Part shown: positions 18,785 through 28,127 of the stretch, one piece after another
Position numbering within the stretch: the first letter of the stretch is position 1
How the letters are laid out: every line of letters starts with the position of its first letter
Source: Paenibacillus_AA sp045062745
Lineage (GTDB): Bacteria > Bacillota > Bacilli > Paenibacillales > NBRC-103111
Direction of reading: 5' to 3'
DNA: 64,000 bases
Assembly (NCBI RefSeq): GCF_045062745.1
Contig: NZ_JBJGED010000002.1
Location: 1 to 64,000, forward strand
Made by a program: the position numbers and the translations under genes
The notes under the pieces: model-generated
Seen by the model: the letters and a program-made list of their open reading frames with translations, nothing else
Told to the model about the DNA's origin: nothing
Database searches by the model: none

Positions 18785-21700
18785 TTGCATAGCTTTAGCG
18801 TGTCTGAGGGATCGCTGGCTGCAAGCCTAATTCTTAATACCGATAGGTGGGGTATCGTGGTAAATATTACGGTTGCGGCTATCTTGTCTGTCGCATTGCT
18901 GATAACCCTATTTCTTGCTGTTTTTACGTTGATGTATTGTCAAAGCTCAAAAAAGGTGTATTTTATTTTACTGTCCGTATCCGTCTTTCTTTTCGTGCTT
19001 GGTTACCTGTTGGAGGTTACGGCAACGTCCTCAAATGGCGGCTTGACGGCTACAAAGGTCATGTATTTGGGTTCCGCATTCTTTTCGCCGCTGTTTCTAC
19101 TGTTTGCGGCGGATTACTGCGAAGTGCGGATTTCCAAACCGCTAGTTCTCTTCCCGCTCTTGTTGATTCCATCCTTTGTGATTGTGCTTGTCTGGACATC
19201 CGACTATCACACTCTCATGTATTCATCTTTCTCCTTCACATTGGATGCGCCGATTCATCATCTGGATATGGAACCGGGAAAGCTGTACTATTTGAATCAT
19301 GTTTTTGCGTTGCTGTGCATGATCGTTACAAGCGGAATATTAATTCACCGGCTGATTCATTGGGGGAAAGGGTACAGATTACAGCTATTGCTTTTGGTTC
19401 TAGGCGTGTTCATACCGGTCATAGCCAATATTCTTTACGTAGTTAAGCTGAATGTGTATGGGATCAACTACACGCCGGTGTCCCTCGTTGTATTAAACCT
19501 ATTGTTTTTTGTCAATATCATCCGATACGACCTTTTCGACATTGTGCCCCAAGCATCTGCAATGGCGCTAAATTCCATCCGAGAAGCGTTCGTGCTGATT
19601 GATAAGGATATGCTGTTTTTAAGCGCAAACCCGGCTGCTTATCTGGTTATGCCCGGTCTGTCCAAACTTCACAAAGGCCGTGAAATAACGGGGATCAGCG
19701 AGTGGCCGCCGGAGCTGACCAAGCTGTCTGATCATAGAAATGCAGATATACGGTTTTCCATCCGAACCGATACCGAACGTTTTTACGGTGCCAGTGTCAG
19801 CGCCGTCTTCACAAATAAGAAGGAGATGGAAGGCTGGATCATTTTGATTCAGGATATAACGCTTAATGAGGAAAATGTCGCCTTGCAACGGCTGGACAAG
19901 TTGAAGGATGATTTCCTCGCCAATACGTCTCACGAGCTGCGTACGCCGCTTCACGGCATTATAGGCATCACCGAATCGCTCGCGGCCGGTGCGGCCGGCC
20001 CGTTGCCCGAACGGGCGCTGAATCATATTGCGATGATCGGTGCCAGCGGCAAACGGCTTGCTTCGCTCGTCGACGATATTCTCGATTTCTCGAGACTGCG
20101 ACACGAGGAGATCGTGCTGCGCCGTCAAGCGGTCGATATGCATCAGAGCGTCGAGGTGGTGACGACGGTGCTGAGGCCGTTGTGGCAAGCAAAGTCGCTG
20201 CGGTTGGAAAATAAACTGCCGGTGAACTGTTATGTAGACGGCGACGAAGGGCGCATTCATCAAGTTCTATACAATATCATCGGCAACGCGATCAAATTTA
20301 CGACGGAAGGGTCAATCGAGGTGACGGCAGAGCGAACGACGTTCGGGTGGACAGTTCGTGTTGCTGACACCGGCATCGGTATTGCGCCGGAGCAGCAACA
20401 GTTCATATTCGAATCGTTCGCTCAGGGAAGCGGTTCGATTGCCAGGGATTACGGCGGCACCGGCATCGGGCTATCAATCTCGAAGAAGCTGGTCGAGCTG
20501 CACGGCGGCAGCCTCACCGTCACTTCGGTTGTCGGAGAAGGCTCGACATTCTCGTTCGAGCTTCCGGCTGCGGAATTGCCGCAAGAATCGGAGTTGACGA
20601 CAAGCCTCCTCCCTGACGGGAGCAGGCAGATGCCATTGATCGAGGAGGAGCTTGCGTCCGAAGTACAACAGGCGGCTGCGGCGTTTGCACAGGTGGACAA
20701 CGCCGTTATACCCGCCCGAGTCAACTCGGACTCTGACATCGCCGCGGCGCCGTGGCCTGCCTGTATTCTCGTTGTCGACGACGAACCGGTCAATCTGCAA
20801 GTGCTCGACAATTTTCTGACGATGGAAGGTTACCGAGTCGTCCAAGCGTCCAGCGCGTTCCAGGCGCTGGCGCTGATCCATGACGGCCTCCAGCCGGATC
20901 TGATCCTTCTTGACGTGATGATGCCGCGCATGTCCGGGTACGATCTGTGTCAGACGCTTCGCTTGGACTACGCTACGCGCAGCCAACTGCCAATCCTGCT
21001 ATTGACGGCTCGCGGCTTGACGGAGGACCTGGTCGAAGGCTTCAGCTCCGGCGCCAACGATTATTTGAGCAAGCCGATCTCGCGGCAAGAGCTGTTGGCG
21101 CGGGTCAAGCTGCATCTGCAGCTGGCACAATGGAACAGCTCGCTAGAGAATGAGGTGTTGCAGCGCACGCTCGCGATCCGCAACCTGCTCGACGAGGCGG
21201 GGCAAGGTTTCCTATCGCTTGCTGAGGATATGCTGATTATGCCGGAATACAGTGTCGAGTGTGAGCGCTTATTCGGAGCGGAGCTGACCGGGCAGCCGTT
21301 CGCTCCTCTGATTTACCCGGCAGATCTAACCGATCGGCGGTTTCTGGAGGAACTGCTGATGCAGATTATTCACGAGCAGGACGAGTTGCAGGTCGCCGTG
21401 CTGCTCTCGCTGTTGCCCGGCGAAGTCGAGATTAAGGGCAAGCATGTTGAGTTGCAGTATAAGAAACTGGACAGCGAAGCCGGAATGCCCGACCGCATCA
21501 TGGTGATTATGACCGATATAAGCGATCGGCGCCAGCTCGAGCAGACGATGGAGAAGGAGCGGCGCATGCTGCGGATGGTTGTGCGCGTCGTGGTGCACTA
21601 TGCGATGTTCAAGGAGTTGACGGAGGACTATCGGCGATTTGCAACTTCCGGTATCCGCGAGATCCTTGCGGAGGATGCGACGACGGAAGAGCGGATCGAC

Positions 21701-22627
21701 GAGATGATGCGTTATGTACATACGTTCAAGGGCAATTTTGCCCAACTTGACTTTATAGCTGTGGTTGAGAAGCTGCATGCGTTCGAAACGCAGTTGCTGG
21801 AATGGCGTAAGCGAATGGAAGGGGGGAGCGAAGATGTATTGGCGGCTGAGGTGTTTGCCGAATGGGTGACGGAAATCGATTACGCCGGCTGGCTGGAAGC
21901 GGATATGCAGGTGTTGCGCGAGAGGCTCGGCGATCAATTCGCCGATGATACCGAGACGGTCGCTGTGAAGAAGACGAAGCTGCTCCATCTCCAGAGCAAG
22001 GTCGCCGAGCTGTTCCCCGCCTCCGAGGGAGCGTGGATCGTCGACGAGTTGAAGCGGCTCCATCATAAGCCGTTCCGCGACCTGCTGATGATCTACCCGG
22101 ACTACGTCCAACGGCTGGCAGCCGAACTCGGTAAGTCGGTGAATCCCGTAACAGTCGTTGGAGGCGAGTTCCCGGTCGATCACGAACGATATGTACCGCT
22201 TGTCCGCGCGCTTAGCCACGTGTTTGCCAACATGGTCGACCACGGCATCGAGACGCCGGAGGATCGCGCTTCGATCGGTAAGGACATGTTTGGCACCATA
22301 TCTTGCCATATCGGAGAGAGCGATGGTCAGGTGACGATTGCGATTGCCAATGACGGCAGCGTCATCGATACGGTAGACATCCGGCGCATCGCGCTCGGCA
22401 GAGGGCTGGCGTCCGCTGAGGATTTCGATTCGGCCAGCCGCGCCGAGCAGCTTCGTTATCTTTTCCACGAGTCGTTCTCGACCAAACGGTTTGTCAGCCA
22501 CGTATCCGGCCGCGGCTTCGGTTTGAGCGCGGTTAAGCATGCGATAGATGCGCTGCAAGGCGACTATGCTGTCACAAGCGACGCCGAACAGGGAACGATA
22601 TTTCGCTTTACATTGCCAATTCAATAA
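18785..22627 (+). CDS. Large hybrid sensor histidine kinase with REC, HPt and second CheA-like ATPase
   Basis: 1280 residues. The first 240 residues carry about seven membrane helices (HisK_N_7TM-like). A PAS-like region (about 255-360) leads to the HisKA box NTSHELRTPLHG (His near 384) and a HATPase domain (DTGIGI, GGTGIGLSIS). A receiver domain (about 659-775, LLDVMMP near 709) follows, then a coil and a second PAS-like region. An HPt-like motif HTFKGNF (near 979) and a C-terminal HATPase (ALSHVFANMVDHGIE, GRGFGLSAV) resemble CheA. The start is TTG at 18785, directly after GGAGGGAG. Two ATPase modules in one chain are unusual. The response regulator 27 bp downstream is the likely output. 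Confidence 0.88.
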   Translation: MHSFSVSEGSLAASLILNTDRWGIVVNITVAAILSVALLITLFLAVFTLMYCQSSKKVYFILLSVSVFLFVLGYLLEVTATSSNGGLTATKVMYLGSAFFSPLFLLFAADYCEVRISKPLVLFPLLLIPSFVIVLVWTSDYHTLMYSSFSFTLDAPIHHLDMEPGKLYYLNHVFALLCMIVTSGILIHRLIHWGKGYRLQLLLLVLGVFIPVIANILYVVKLNVYGINYTPVSLVVLNLLFFVNIIRYDLFDIVPQASAMALNSIREAFVLIDKDMLFLSANPAAYLVMPGLSKLHKGREITGISEWPPELTKLSDHRNADIRFSIRTDTERFYGASVSAVFTNKKEMEGWIILIQDITLNEENVALQRLDKLKDDFLANTSHELRTPLHGIIGITESLAAGAAGPLPERALNHIAMIGASGKRLASLVDDILDFSRLRHEEIVLRRQAVDMHQSVEVVTTVLRPLWQAKSLRLENKLPVNCYVDGDEGRIHQVLYNIIGNAIKFTTEGSIEVTAERTTFGWTVRVADTGIGIAPEQQQFIFESFAQGSGSIARDYGGTGIGLSISKKLVELHGGSLTVTSVVGEGSTFSFELPAAELPQESELTTSLLPDGSRQMPLIEEELASEVQQAAAAFAQVDNAVIPARVNSDSDIAAAPWPACILVVDDEPVNLQVLDNFLTMEGYRVVQASSAFQALALIHDGLQPDLILLDVMMPRMSGYDLCQTLRLDYATRSQLPILLLTARGLTEDLVEGFSSGANDYLSKPISRQELLARVKLHLQLAQWNSSLENEVLQRTLAIRNLLDEAGQGFLSLAEDMLIMPEYSVECERLFGAELTGQPFAPLIYPADLTDRRFLEELLMQIIHEQDELQVAVLLSLLPGEVEIKGKHVELQYKKLDSEAGMPDRIMVIMTDISDRRQLEQTMEKERRMLRMVVRVVVHYAMFKELTEDYRRFATSGIREILAEDATTEERIDEMMRYVHTFKGNFAQLDFIAVVEKLHAFETQLLEWRKRMEGGSEDVLAAEVFAEWVTEIDYAGWLEADMQVLRERLGDQFADDTETVAVKKTKLLHLQSKVAELFPASEGAWIVDELKRLHHKPFRDLLMIYPDYVQRLAAELGKSVNPVTVVGGEFPVDHERYVPLVRALSHVFANMVDHGIETPEDRASIGKDMFGTISCHIGESDGQVTIAIANDGSVIDTVDIRRIALGRGLASAEDFDSASRAEQLRYLFHESFSTKRFVSHVSGRGFGLSAVKHAIDALQGDYAVTSDAEQGTIFRFTLPIQ

Positions 22628-22653
22628 CTTCAAATCCGAGGAGTGAGAGACCA

Positions 22654-23472
22654 ATGGCGATGATTTTGATTGTCGACGATTCTTCGATTTTGAGACTCAG
22701 TTTGCGCGAGATTCTCGAAGCGAGCGGCCACGAGGTGGTGGCCGAAGCGGAGGATGCCGAGGAGGCGCTTGAAATGTACCGCAGCCACCGTGTCGATCTG
22801 GTGACGATGGACATTCAGTTGCCCGGCAAAAGCGGAATAGAAGCGGTGCGGATGATCAAAGAGTTCGATCCTGAGGCGCGCATCATGATGGTCAGCTCGG
22901 TCGAGCAGCGCAACTTGATCTACGAAGCGATTAAGCTCGGCGCAAAGCATTATATCATAAAGCCGTTTACCAGAGAGAAAGTGAATGAGGTCATTAAGTC
23001 GATTTTGCCGGAGTCATTGGTTTCCGTTCCAACATCGTCCGCAAAGGAGACTAGCCGTCAGACCTCGAGGGACCCCGATGCGGATAAGGCGGCCAACAAT
23101 TCCAAATCTAAGACTGCATATGAGAAAATCGTAGATCCGCAAGCGATCGGTTTGCCGTTCGACGTCAGCATAGAGAGCGGCAAAATCATCTTTACGCTGT
23201 ACAAATATGTAACGGAGCATACGCTGCCGTATATGGTAGGGTGTCTGCAAGGTTTGCTGCATATCTATAACGCCAAATATGTTATTGTGTTGGAAAAAGT
23301 ATCGGTGTCGCAGGACGCCGCGCTGCTGCCGATCATCGACTTCATCCGCATCGTGCGCAGCCGCCGAGGCACGATCGCCGTCGTCGCTGAAGAAAACAAC
23401 CAGTATATTGTACTGAAATCCAAACTGAATACCGAAGTGTACAAGTCTGTGAAGGAGATCAGCTGGTATTAA
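22654..23472 (+). CDS. Response regulator with C-terminal STAS-like domain
   Basis: 272-residue CheY-like receiver (acidic pair Asp8/Asp9, phosphoacceptor Asp53 in TMDIQLPG, Lys in IKPF) joined by a charged linker (about 122-160) to a domain of about 110 residues. The second domain has no DNA-binding motif; its alternating strands and helices (VDPQAIGLPFDVSIESGKIIF.., VIVLEKVSVSQDAALLPIIDFI) recall STAS-type modules used in partner switching. GAGGAGTGAG precedes the ATG. Paired with the hybrid kinase immediately upstream, it likely controls a protein partner rather than a promoter. Confidence 0.85.
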   Translation: MAMILIVDDSSILRLSLREILEASGHEVVAEAEDAEEALEMYRSHRVDLVTMDIQLPGKSGIEAVRMIKEFDPEARIMMVSSVEQRNLIYEAIKLGAKHYIIKPFTREKVNEVIKSILPESLVSVPTSSAKETSRQTSRDPDADKAANNSKSKTAYEKIVDPQAIGLPFDVSIESGKIIFTLYKYVTEHTLPYMVGCLQGLLHIYNAKYVIVLEKVSVSQDAALLPIIDFIRIVRSRRGTIAVVAEENNQYIVLKSKLNTEVYKSVKEISWY

Positions 23473-23583
23473 TACATCACTTGCAAATGGCATTGAAATC
23501 TACAGCTGTGATCAGCATCGTCGAGTGGACTATTCTCTTACATTGGATTTCATCGGAACTCCATTTAGATCTTGACTGTCGGG

Positions 23584-23654
23584 TCACAAGAACATTATCT
23601 CATTAATGGCCGCTTAAATCGCGGCTTTTGATGTTATGGGATAAAGTTCTTGTT
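23584..23654 (+). mobile_element. MITE copy 1 with TnsB-type ends
   Basis: An imperfect palindrome of about 71 bp: the left arm ACAAGAACATTATCTCAT pairs with the right arm ATGGGATAAAGTTCTTGT around a central GCCGC-TTAAATC-GCGGC hairpin. The ends match the repeats flanking the transposase relic at 39995-40049. A further single end repeat, TGACAAGAACTT, occurs at 23679. The rest of the 23473-23826 gap holds no gene. Confidence 0.75.
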
Positions 23655-23826
23655 GAACTATATCCCCTTCCCGATTGTGACAAGAACTTACGGAAGTATT
23701 GCGGAGACCAGGAACACCGGCGTCATCAGAAACTCGTCCGCTTGAAACGGCCCGGCATCTTTTCGGCCGGATCGGGACAACTTAAAGGCGAATGTTTCCA
23801 GACTCTTTATTGGAGGTGACCATCGC

Positions 23827-24120
23827 GTGGATCAAGAAAGCAAAAGCAAGCAGCAATTGGAAAAGGACCTGGCGCAGGCCCTGACGGAAGGGGAGATGGC
23901 GGCGAACGATCCTGACGAAGCGGCGCTGGGCCGGTTGAGTCCGCGGTATGTGGCCCGCGCGCAAGCCGAGAAGGATCCGATCGTCGAAGAGACGAACATC
24001 GTCCGCAGCGTCATCCGCGAAATCGATGACCGGTACGACGATTATATGCAGCGGGCGCGGGCGAACGCGAAGGGCGAAAGGGACGAAGGCGGGGACGGCT
24101 CCATCCCGTCGGACGAATAA
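23827..24120 (+). CDS. Small acidic hypothetical protein
   Basis: 97 residues, highly charged and helical, with no signal peptide or membrane helix. GTG start with an excellent GGAGGTGACC site. The blocks LSPRYVARAQAEKDP and IVRSVIREIDDRYDDYMQRA look conserved-protein-like, but no function is recognised. A strong terminator follows, so it is a monocistronic unit. Confidence 0.75.
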   Translation: MDQESKSKQQLEKDLAQALTEGEMAANDPDEAALGRLSPRYVARAQAEKDPIVEETNIVRSVIREIDDRYDDYMQRARANAKGERDEGGDGSIPSDE

Positions 24121-24140
24121 GCGACGGCAGCGACACCCGT

Positions 24141-24170
24141 AAAAACTGGAGGCGCTGCCTCCGGTTTTTA
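24141..24170 (+). terminator. Rho-independent terminator
   Basis: AAAAACTGGAGGC and GCCTCCGGTTTTT make a near-perfect stem with a GCT loop and a T-run, 20 bases after the small acidic gene. Confidence 0.85.
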
Positions 24171-24274
24171 CTCAGAATTCTACAATTGGGTCATAATGGA
24201 AAGGAATTCAAACATTGCAATGGAGCCGAGCGGCCTCGTCCCCTACAAAAGGAATGTGAGGTGCATAACACACA

Positions 24275-24582
24275 TTGGAACTTCTTCAGCTTGAGTACTT
24301 CCGTACCGTAGCTCGTTTGGAACATATGACCGAGGCTGCGGGGGTCTTGCATGTCACGCAATCATCGCTTAGTAAGACGATTCGATTGTTGGAAGAGGAC
24401 TTAGGTGTCTCGTTATTTGACAGAAGCGGTCGTAAGTTACGGCTAAATGAGTTCGGTCGTTCTTTTCTTCCGCGTGTAGAGAGGGCTTTGTACCGCAAAA
24501 CGCGTACGAAGGCGATGAACCGGGAACACTAGGTCTTCTTGTTCAAGCTGGACTAGGCATTTCCTTTATACCAGAAGATTAA
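24275..24582 (+). pseudogene. LysR-type regulator with internal deletion
   Basis: The first 70 codons from TTG 24275 are an intact LysR helix-turn-helix (LEYFRTVARLEHMTEAAGVLHVTQSSLSKTIRLLEEDLG). The frame then changes abruptly. A segment ending at the TAA 24580-24582 encodes, in another frame, EGDEPGTLGLLVQAGLGIS, the typical end of a LysR effector domain. About 200 residues of the effector domain are therefore missing and the two ends are fused out of frame. The gene cannot make a functional inducer-responsive regulator. Confidence 0.8.
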
Positions 24583-24597
24583 CAAACCGCGATTGTG

Positions 24598-24626
24598 AAG
24601 GCTGCTGGTTGGCGGCCTTCTTTTTT
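24598..24626 (+). terminator. Terminator after LysR pseudogene
   Basis: AAGGCTGC pairs with GCGGCCTT (one G-T type mismatch) and is followed by CTTTTTT. The remaining gap to 24947 is AT-rich. It holds the promoter region of the next gene and an open but unrecognised frame at about 24851-24945. Confidence 0.75.
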
Positions 24627-24947
24627 GCGTTTACGGCAATCAATATATGTTCTTGTTATTACCTTGCCGAGTTGTAGTCTTCTTTGTTTTGACATATTAG
24701 ACGTTGCAGCAGTTCTTTTATTTCCAAAATCATATTGACTACAACTTCAATAGGTGATATCTTTCTAATCATACTAAACCTATATGAATAATTGTATTAA
24801 GACGGACGTCAACTGAATGAACAATTCTGAATATACATAATGGGTCAAGGAACGGTATCTGAACCCTAAGAAAATTACTATTAACGAGACCGCGATCAAG
24901 AAGCTTAACAGAGCATGGGCTCAAAATACTAAAAGGAGAAAGATCAA

Positions 24948-26540
24948 ATGCGCGTTAATTTCAAAGTGTTAGTGCCCTCAGTCTTAATTGTCGTTAGTAC
25001 GATGCTTACAGCCTGCGGAACCAACTCCGGAACAAAAGCCAACTCGTCCGCTGCTCCGGTGCCTACGGTGAACAAGGACCCCGCCAGCTTCACCATTCTG
25101 AATAACGACGGCGGTGAGGCTTATGCCAAGCAAGCGAAGAAGGATGATATCTTTTATACGGAAATGTCCAAATTGTTCAGCGACTATGTCGGTGCCCCAA
25201 CCACCATCAATTACGAGTTTATTCCTGCGGCGGAATTCTCTCAGCAAGTGAGCGTCCGGTTTGTTTCCAAAGACATTCCTGAAGTAATCGCCACGCCCTC
25301 CATCTCAGACCCAGGTCACCCGACTGCAGTAGAGAATGGTGTTTTCCTGCAATTGAATGACCTGATCGACAAATACGGACCCAACCTAAAGAAGAAAATC
25401 CCTGACAACATCTGGAGAAACCCGCGCGTAAGCAAAGACGGCAAGATTTACGCGATTCCGAAATTGCTCACGCCGCTTAATCCCAAAGCATTTCTGATTC
25501 GCAAGGACTGGTTGGAAAAGCTCGGGATGAAGCAACCAGAAACGGTAGATGAGTTCCTGGCCTTCTTCGAGGCGGTTAAGACCAAAGATCCGAACGGTAA
25601 CGGGAAGAACGACGAAATCGGTTACTTCGTCCGGCCCGATCTGGGCTTTAGCATGGCATTCTTTGCACCCTTCGACGTTACGCCTGGCGTATGGCACTTC
25701 GAGAACAACCAGTTCATTCCGGATATTATTAATCCGCGAATGAAAGACGCTATTAAGCTGTATAAGCTCATGTACGACAAAGGGTACATCAATAAGGATT
25801 TCGTTACCTCCAAAACGGCGGATTGGACGAATGCCATTATCAACGAAACCGTGGCCACGTGGAGCCATGACTTGCGGAACGTTCCGGCCAGCTGGTCGGC
25901 TGACAAGTTCGTAAGCAAGAAGGCCGTCATCGACCTGCTCCCAGGCATCAAGAACGCGAAGGGGCAGCTGTCGCTTGGCTTCTCAGACCTTAGTATCGCT
26001 AAAGTGCACGCTATTCTGAAGGATACGAAACATCCGGAGCGATTCGTTCAGTTTATGGATTGGACGTACTCCGACGATCCTAAGAAAGTCAACTTCTTCA
26101 CCTTCGGCATCAATGGCCGCAACTTCACGGAATCGGGCAACAACATTACGTGGGATGCTAATAGCGAGGCTAACACCAAGGAAAAAGCTTTCTTTCAGAC
26201 GATGATTAACCCGGCAGGGGATACTCGGACGGACCAGAAAGTGCTTCAAAGAATGGGTAACTTCGACGCCAAGATCCTGGAAAAAGGCGTCGGGTACACG
26301 GAGAAAAACCTGACGGAAAATCCAGCTATCAACATGGATTTGCCGGACGTAATGAAAACTTCTCCGGAGCTAACAAATGCGCCAGGTAGTCTATTCTTGG
26401 ATATGTTCGCCAAGACTGTGACCGGCAAGGAAGACATAGATGTTGCATTCGACAAATATGTAGCAGAATGGAAAAAACGCGGTGGAGAGCAAGCGATTAA
26501 ATACGCCACCGACTGGTATACGAAAAACGTGAAGAAGTAA
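24948..26540 (+). CDS. Orphan extracellular solute-binding lipoprotein
   Basis: 530-residue solute-binding lipoprotein of the large Paenibacillus type (LplA-like). The signal peptide ends in LTAC (Cys about 23), followed by a Ser/Ala linker and a long two-lobe fold with KDWLEKLGMKQPETVDEFLAFFEA and a C-terminal FDKYVAEWKKRGGEQAIKYATDWY. AAAAGGAG precedes the ATG. No permease, kinase or enzyme gene follows; the unit ends in a hairpin and a decayed region. Its partner permeases must be elsewhere or lost. Confidence 0.9.
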   Translation: MRVNFKVLVPSVLIVVSTMLTACGTNSGTKANSSAAPVPTVNKDPASFTILNNDGGEAYAKQAKKDDIFYTEMSKLFSDYVGAPTTINYEFIPAAEFSQQVSVRFVSKDIPEVIATPSISDPGHPTAVENGVFLQLNDLIDKYGPNLKKKIPDNIWRNPRVSKDGKIYAIPKLLTPLNPKAFLIRKDWLEKLGMKQPETVDEFLAFFEAVKTKDPNGNGKNDEIGYFVRPDLGFSMAFFAPFDVTPGVWHFENNQFIPDIINPRMKDAIKLYKLMYDKGYINKDFVTSKTADWTNAIINETVATWSHDLRNVPASWSADKFVSKKAVIDLLPGIKNAKGQLSLGFSDLSIAKVHAILKDTKHPERFVQFMDWTYSDDPKKVNFFTFGINGRNFTESGNNITWDANSEANTKEKAFFQTMINPAGDTRTDQKVLQRMGNFDAKILEKGVGYTEKNLTENPAINMDLPDVMKTSPELTNAPGSLFLDMFAKTVTGKEDIDVAFDKYVAEWKKRGGEQAIKYATDWYTKNVKK

Positions 26541-26582
26541 ACGAGAGAGAAGTCCTTAATAGCGAGGGACGGGTACCATACT

Positions 26583-26628
26583 TCAATGACACTAGGCTGC
26601 CGCCAAAGTCGGCAGCCTGTACCATTGA
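26583..26628 (+). terminator. Nested hairpin after orphan binding protein
   Basis: Outer arms TCAATG and CATTGA enclose the strong stem AGGCTGCC / GGCAGCCT. The CAATGACAC-GGCTGCC arrangement is shared with the dispersed palindromic element, so this may be a degenerate copy now acting as a terminator. No long T-run follows. Confidence 0.5.
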
Positions 26629-26747
26629 TGGGAGCTGTGGCCTATGTCGCGCTTGCCCGCTGACAGCAAGATGTATGCCATGCTGATTTTTCGAACAAAA
26701 AAATGTATATCTTAGGTCAATTGGAGTCATGAAGCACACCCTTCTCT

Positions 26748-26863
26748 AAGCTAAAGGAGCACGATAGCGCACCAATGACACGAAGGACAAGGTCGCCGAA
26801 ATGATCGGCGGCCTTGCTTCGCAACCGAGCAGGCTGCCGGGCTGCCTTGTTGAACGGGAAGCA
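26748..26863 (+). repeat. Palindromic element, degenerate double copy
   Basis: Left core TAAGCTAAAGGAGCACGATA, then CAATGACAC, a GGTCGCC/GGCGGCC hairpin, a right core TTCGCAACCGAGCAG, a second hairpin GGCTGCCGGGCTGCC and another right core TTGAACGGGAAGCA. Orientation is the same as all other copies. Confidence 0.7.
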
Positions 26864-26886
26864 ATCGGTACAGCACGTTAGTAGTT

Positions 26887-27135
26887 GTGTTGGACTTTAT
26901 CTGGCGAGAGCCTCCAACAAACGGCTTCAGAATGGAGCTCCAAAGAATGGCCATAAAGACCCGAGGGGCTTACATCGCTTTTGATGACATTTGGGGTAAC
27001 GATACGGATGTTATGGAAGCGAACGGATACCTTAGCGGTAATTCGCATCCCACGGAGTTGGGCAGTCGGAGAATTGCTGAGAAAGTTGTCCAAACCTTTG
27101 GCCTTGAACTTGGACGAGCGGACAGAACATCATGA
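26887..27135 (+). pseudogene. C-terminal remnant of an SGNH/GDSL hydrolase
   Basis: An 82-codon frame whose end reads GYLSGNSHPTELGSRRIAEKVVQTFGL. This is the typical last block of GDSL/SGNH esterases, with a catalytic-type His followed by P..LGS..IA. The nucleophile and oxyanion blocks are absent and the 5' side is repeat sequence, so only the tail of the gene survives. Confidence 0.55.
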
Positions 27136-27147
27136 TAGGGTGATTTC

Positions 27148-27172
27148 CTAACGGGCACGATAGCGGAACAGA
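27148..27172 (+). repeat. Solo core of the palindromic element
   Basis: CTAACGGGCACGATAGCGG matches the left core of the complete copies; no hairpin or second core follows. Confidence 0.55.
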
Positions 27173-27294
27173 AATGTCCACTTTTTTTCTGAAGATGAGA
27201 GGAGGGGAGGGAATGAAACTATCTAAATTAAGTTATTTTGTTGATAGGTTTTTAAATTTTTTTATAATCTCATCCAGAATAAAGAGTTCCCTGA

Positions 27295-28059
27295 CTATAA
27301 AGCGGTAAATCCCCCATCGACCATCAAATCGCTGCCCGTGATGAACGACGCGTCGTCGGAGGCGAGGAACGCCACCGCGCCCGCCACCTCATGCGGCCGG
27401 CCTTGCCGGCCCAACAGATGAAGCTGGGAGACGCGCCGGTCCTCCTCGTCGATATTCTTGCCGAGCAGCCGGCAGGAATGGTCGAACGCCGCGGTCCGAA
27501 TATAGCCCGGACATACGGTATTCACCCGGATTCCGTCGGCCGCGAGATCGAGCGCCCAGCACTTGGCCAATCCGCGAATCGCGAACTTGGTGGCATTGTA
27601 GGTAGCGAATTGTCCTTGTCCGACGAAGCCGCTGACGGAGGACAAGTTGACGATCGAGCCGCCGCCGGCTTGCTTCATGAACGGCACCGCCGTCTTCGTC
27701 ATCAGCGAGGTGCCCTTAACGTTGACATCCAGTATGCGGTCCCAGTCTTCCGGCTCGGCCTCAACGCCCTTGAACACGAAGGCCGCCGCGTTGTTCACCA
27801 AGATCGCGATCCGGACCGATTCGCTTGCCCACTGGTCCGCCAAGGCGCTCATCTGACTCGGGTCGGAGATATCCGCCTGTACGAACCGGACCGTGTTGCC
27901 AGTCTCCGCTTCGATTCGGACCGCCGTGTCCCGGCCGGTCTCGCTGCGGTCCAGCAGCCAGACGCTGCAGCCCTCCTCGCACAAGCGCCGGACGATCGCT
28001 TCCCCGAGCCCTTGCGCGCCTCCCGTGACAACGGCTGTTTTTCCCTTCAATCCCCGCAT
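27295..28059 (-). CDS. SDR family NAD(P)-dependent oxidoreductase
   Basis: 254-residue classical short-chain dehydrogenase. It shows the TGGAQGLG cofactor motif (about 12-19), LVNNAA, the catalytic Ser in VNLSSVSG and the Tyr-Lys pair in YNATK. The C-terminus reads FITGSDLMVDGGFTAL. The start at 28059 follows GGGAGGGAACAGCG on the minus strand; the longer frame to 28218 runs into the preceding gene. It is the last gene of a four-gene minus-strand operon and probably oxidises a sugar-derived alcohol. Confidence 0.92.
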   Translation of the reverse strand: MRGLKGKTAVVTGGAQGLGEAIVRRLCEEGCSVWLLDRSETGRDTAVRIEAETGNTVRFVQADISDPSQMSALADQWASESVRIAILVNNAAAFVFKGVEAEPEDWDRILDVNVKGTSLMTKTAVPFMKQAGGGSIVNLSSVSGFVGQGQFATYNATKFAIRGLAKCWALDLAADGIRVNTVCPGYIRTAAFDHSCRLLGKNIDEEDRRVSQLHLLGRQGRPHEVAGAVAFLASDDASFITGSDLMVDGGFTAL

Positions 28060-28127
28060 CGCTGTTCCCTCCCGATTTTGGATTCCCGATTCTCGATTCG
28101 ATCCTACTACATTTCCTCGATTCGTCT

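Noticed and set aside
21326..22654. 442-codon minus-strand frame over the hybrid kinase
   Set aside because: Covers the CheA-like ATPase and HPt coding region, which is clearly real on +; no start site on -.
24851..24945. Open frame just before the orphan binding protein (WVKERYLNPKK...)
   Set aside because: Has no start codon or site and no recognisable family; it may be a scrap but could be chance in a short stretch.
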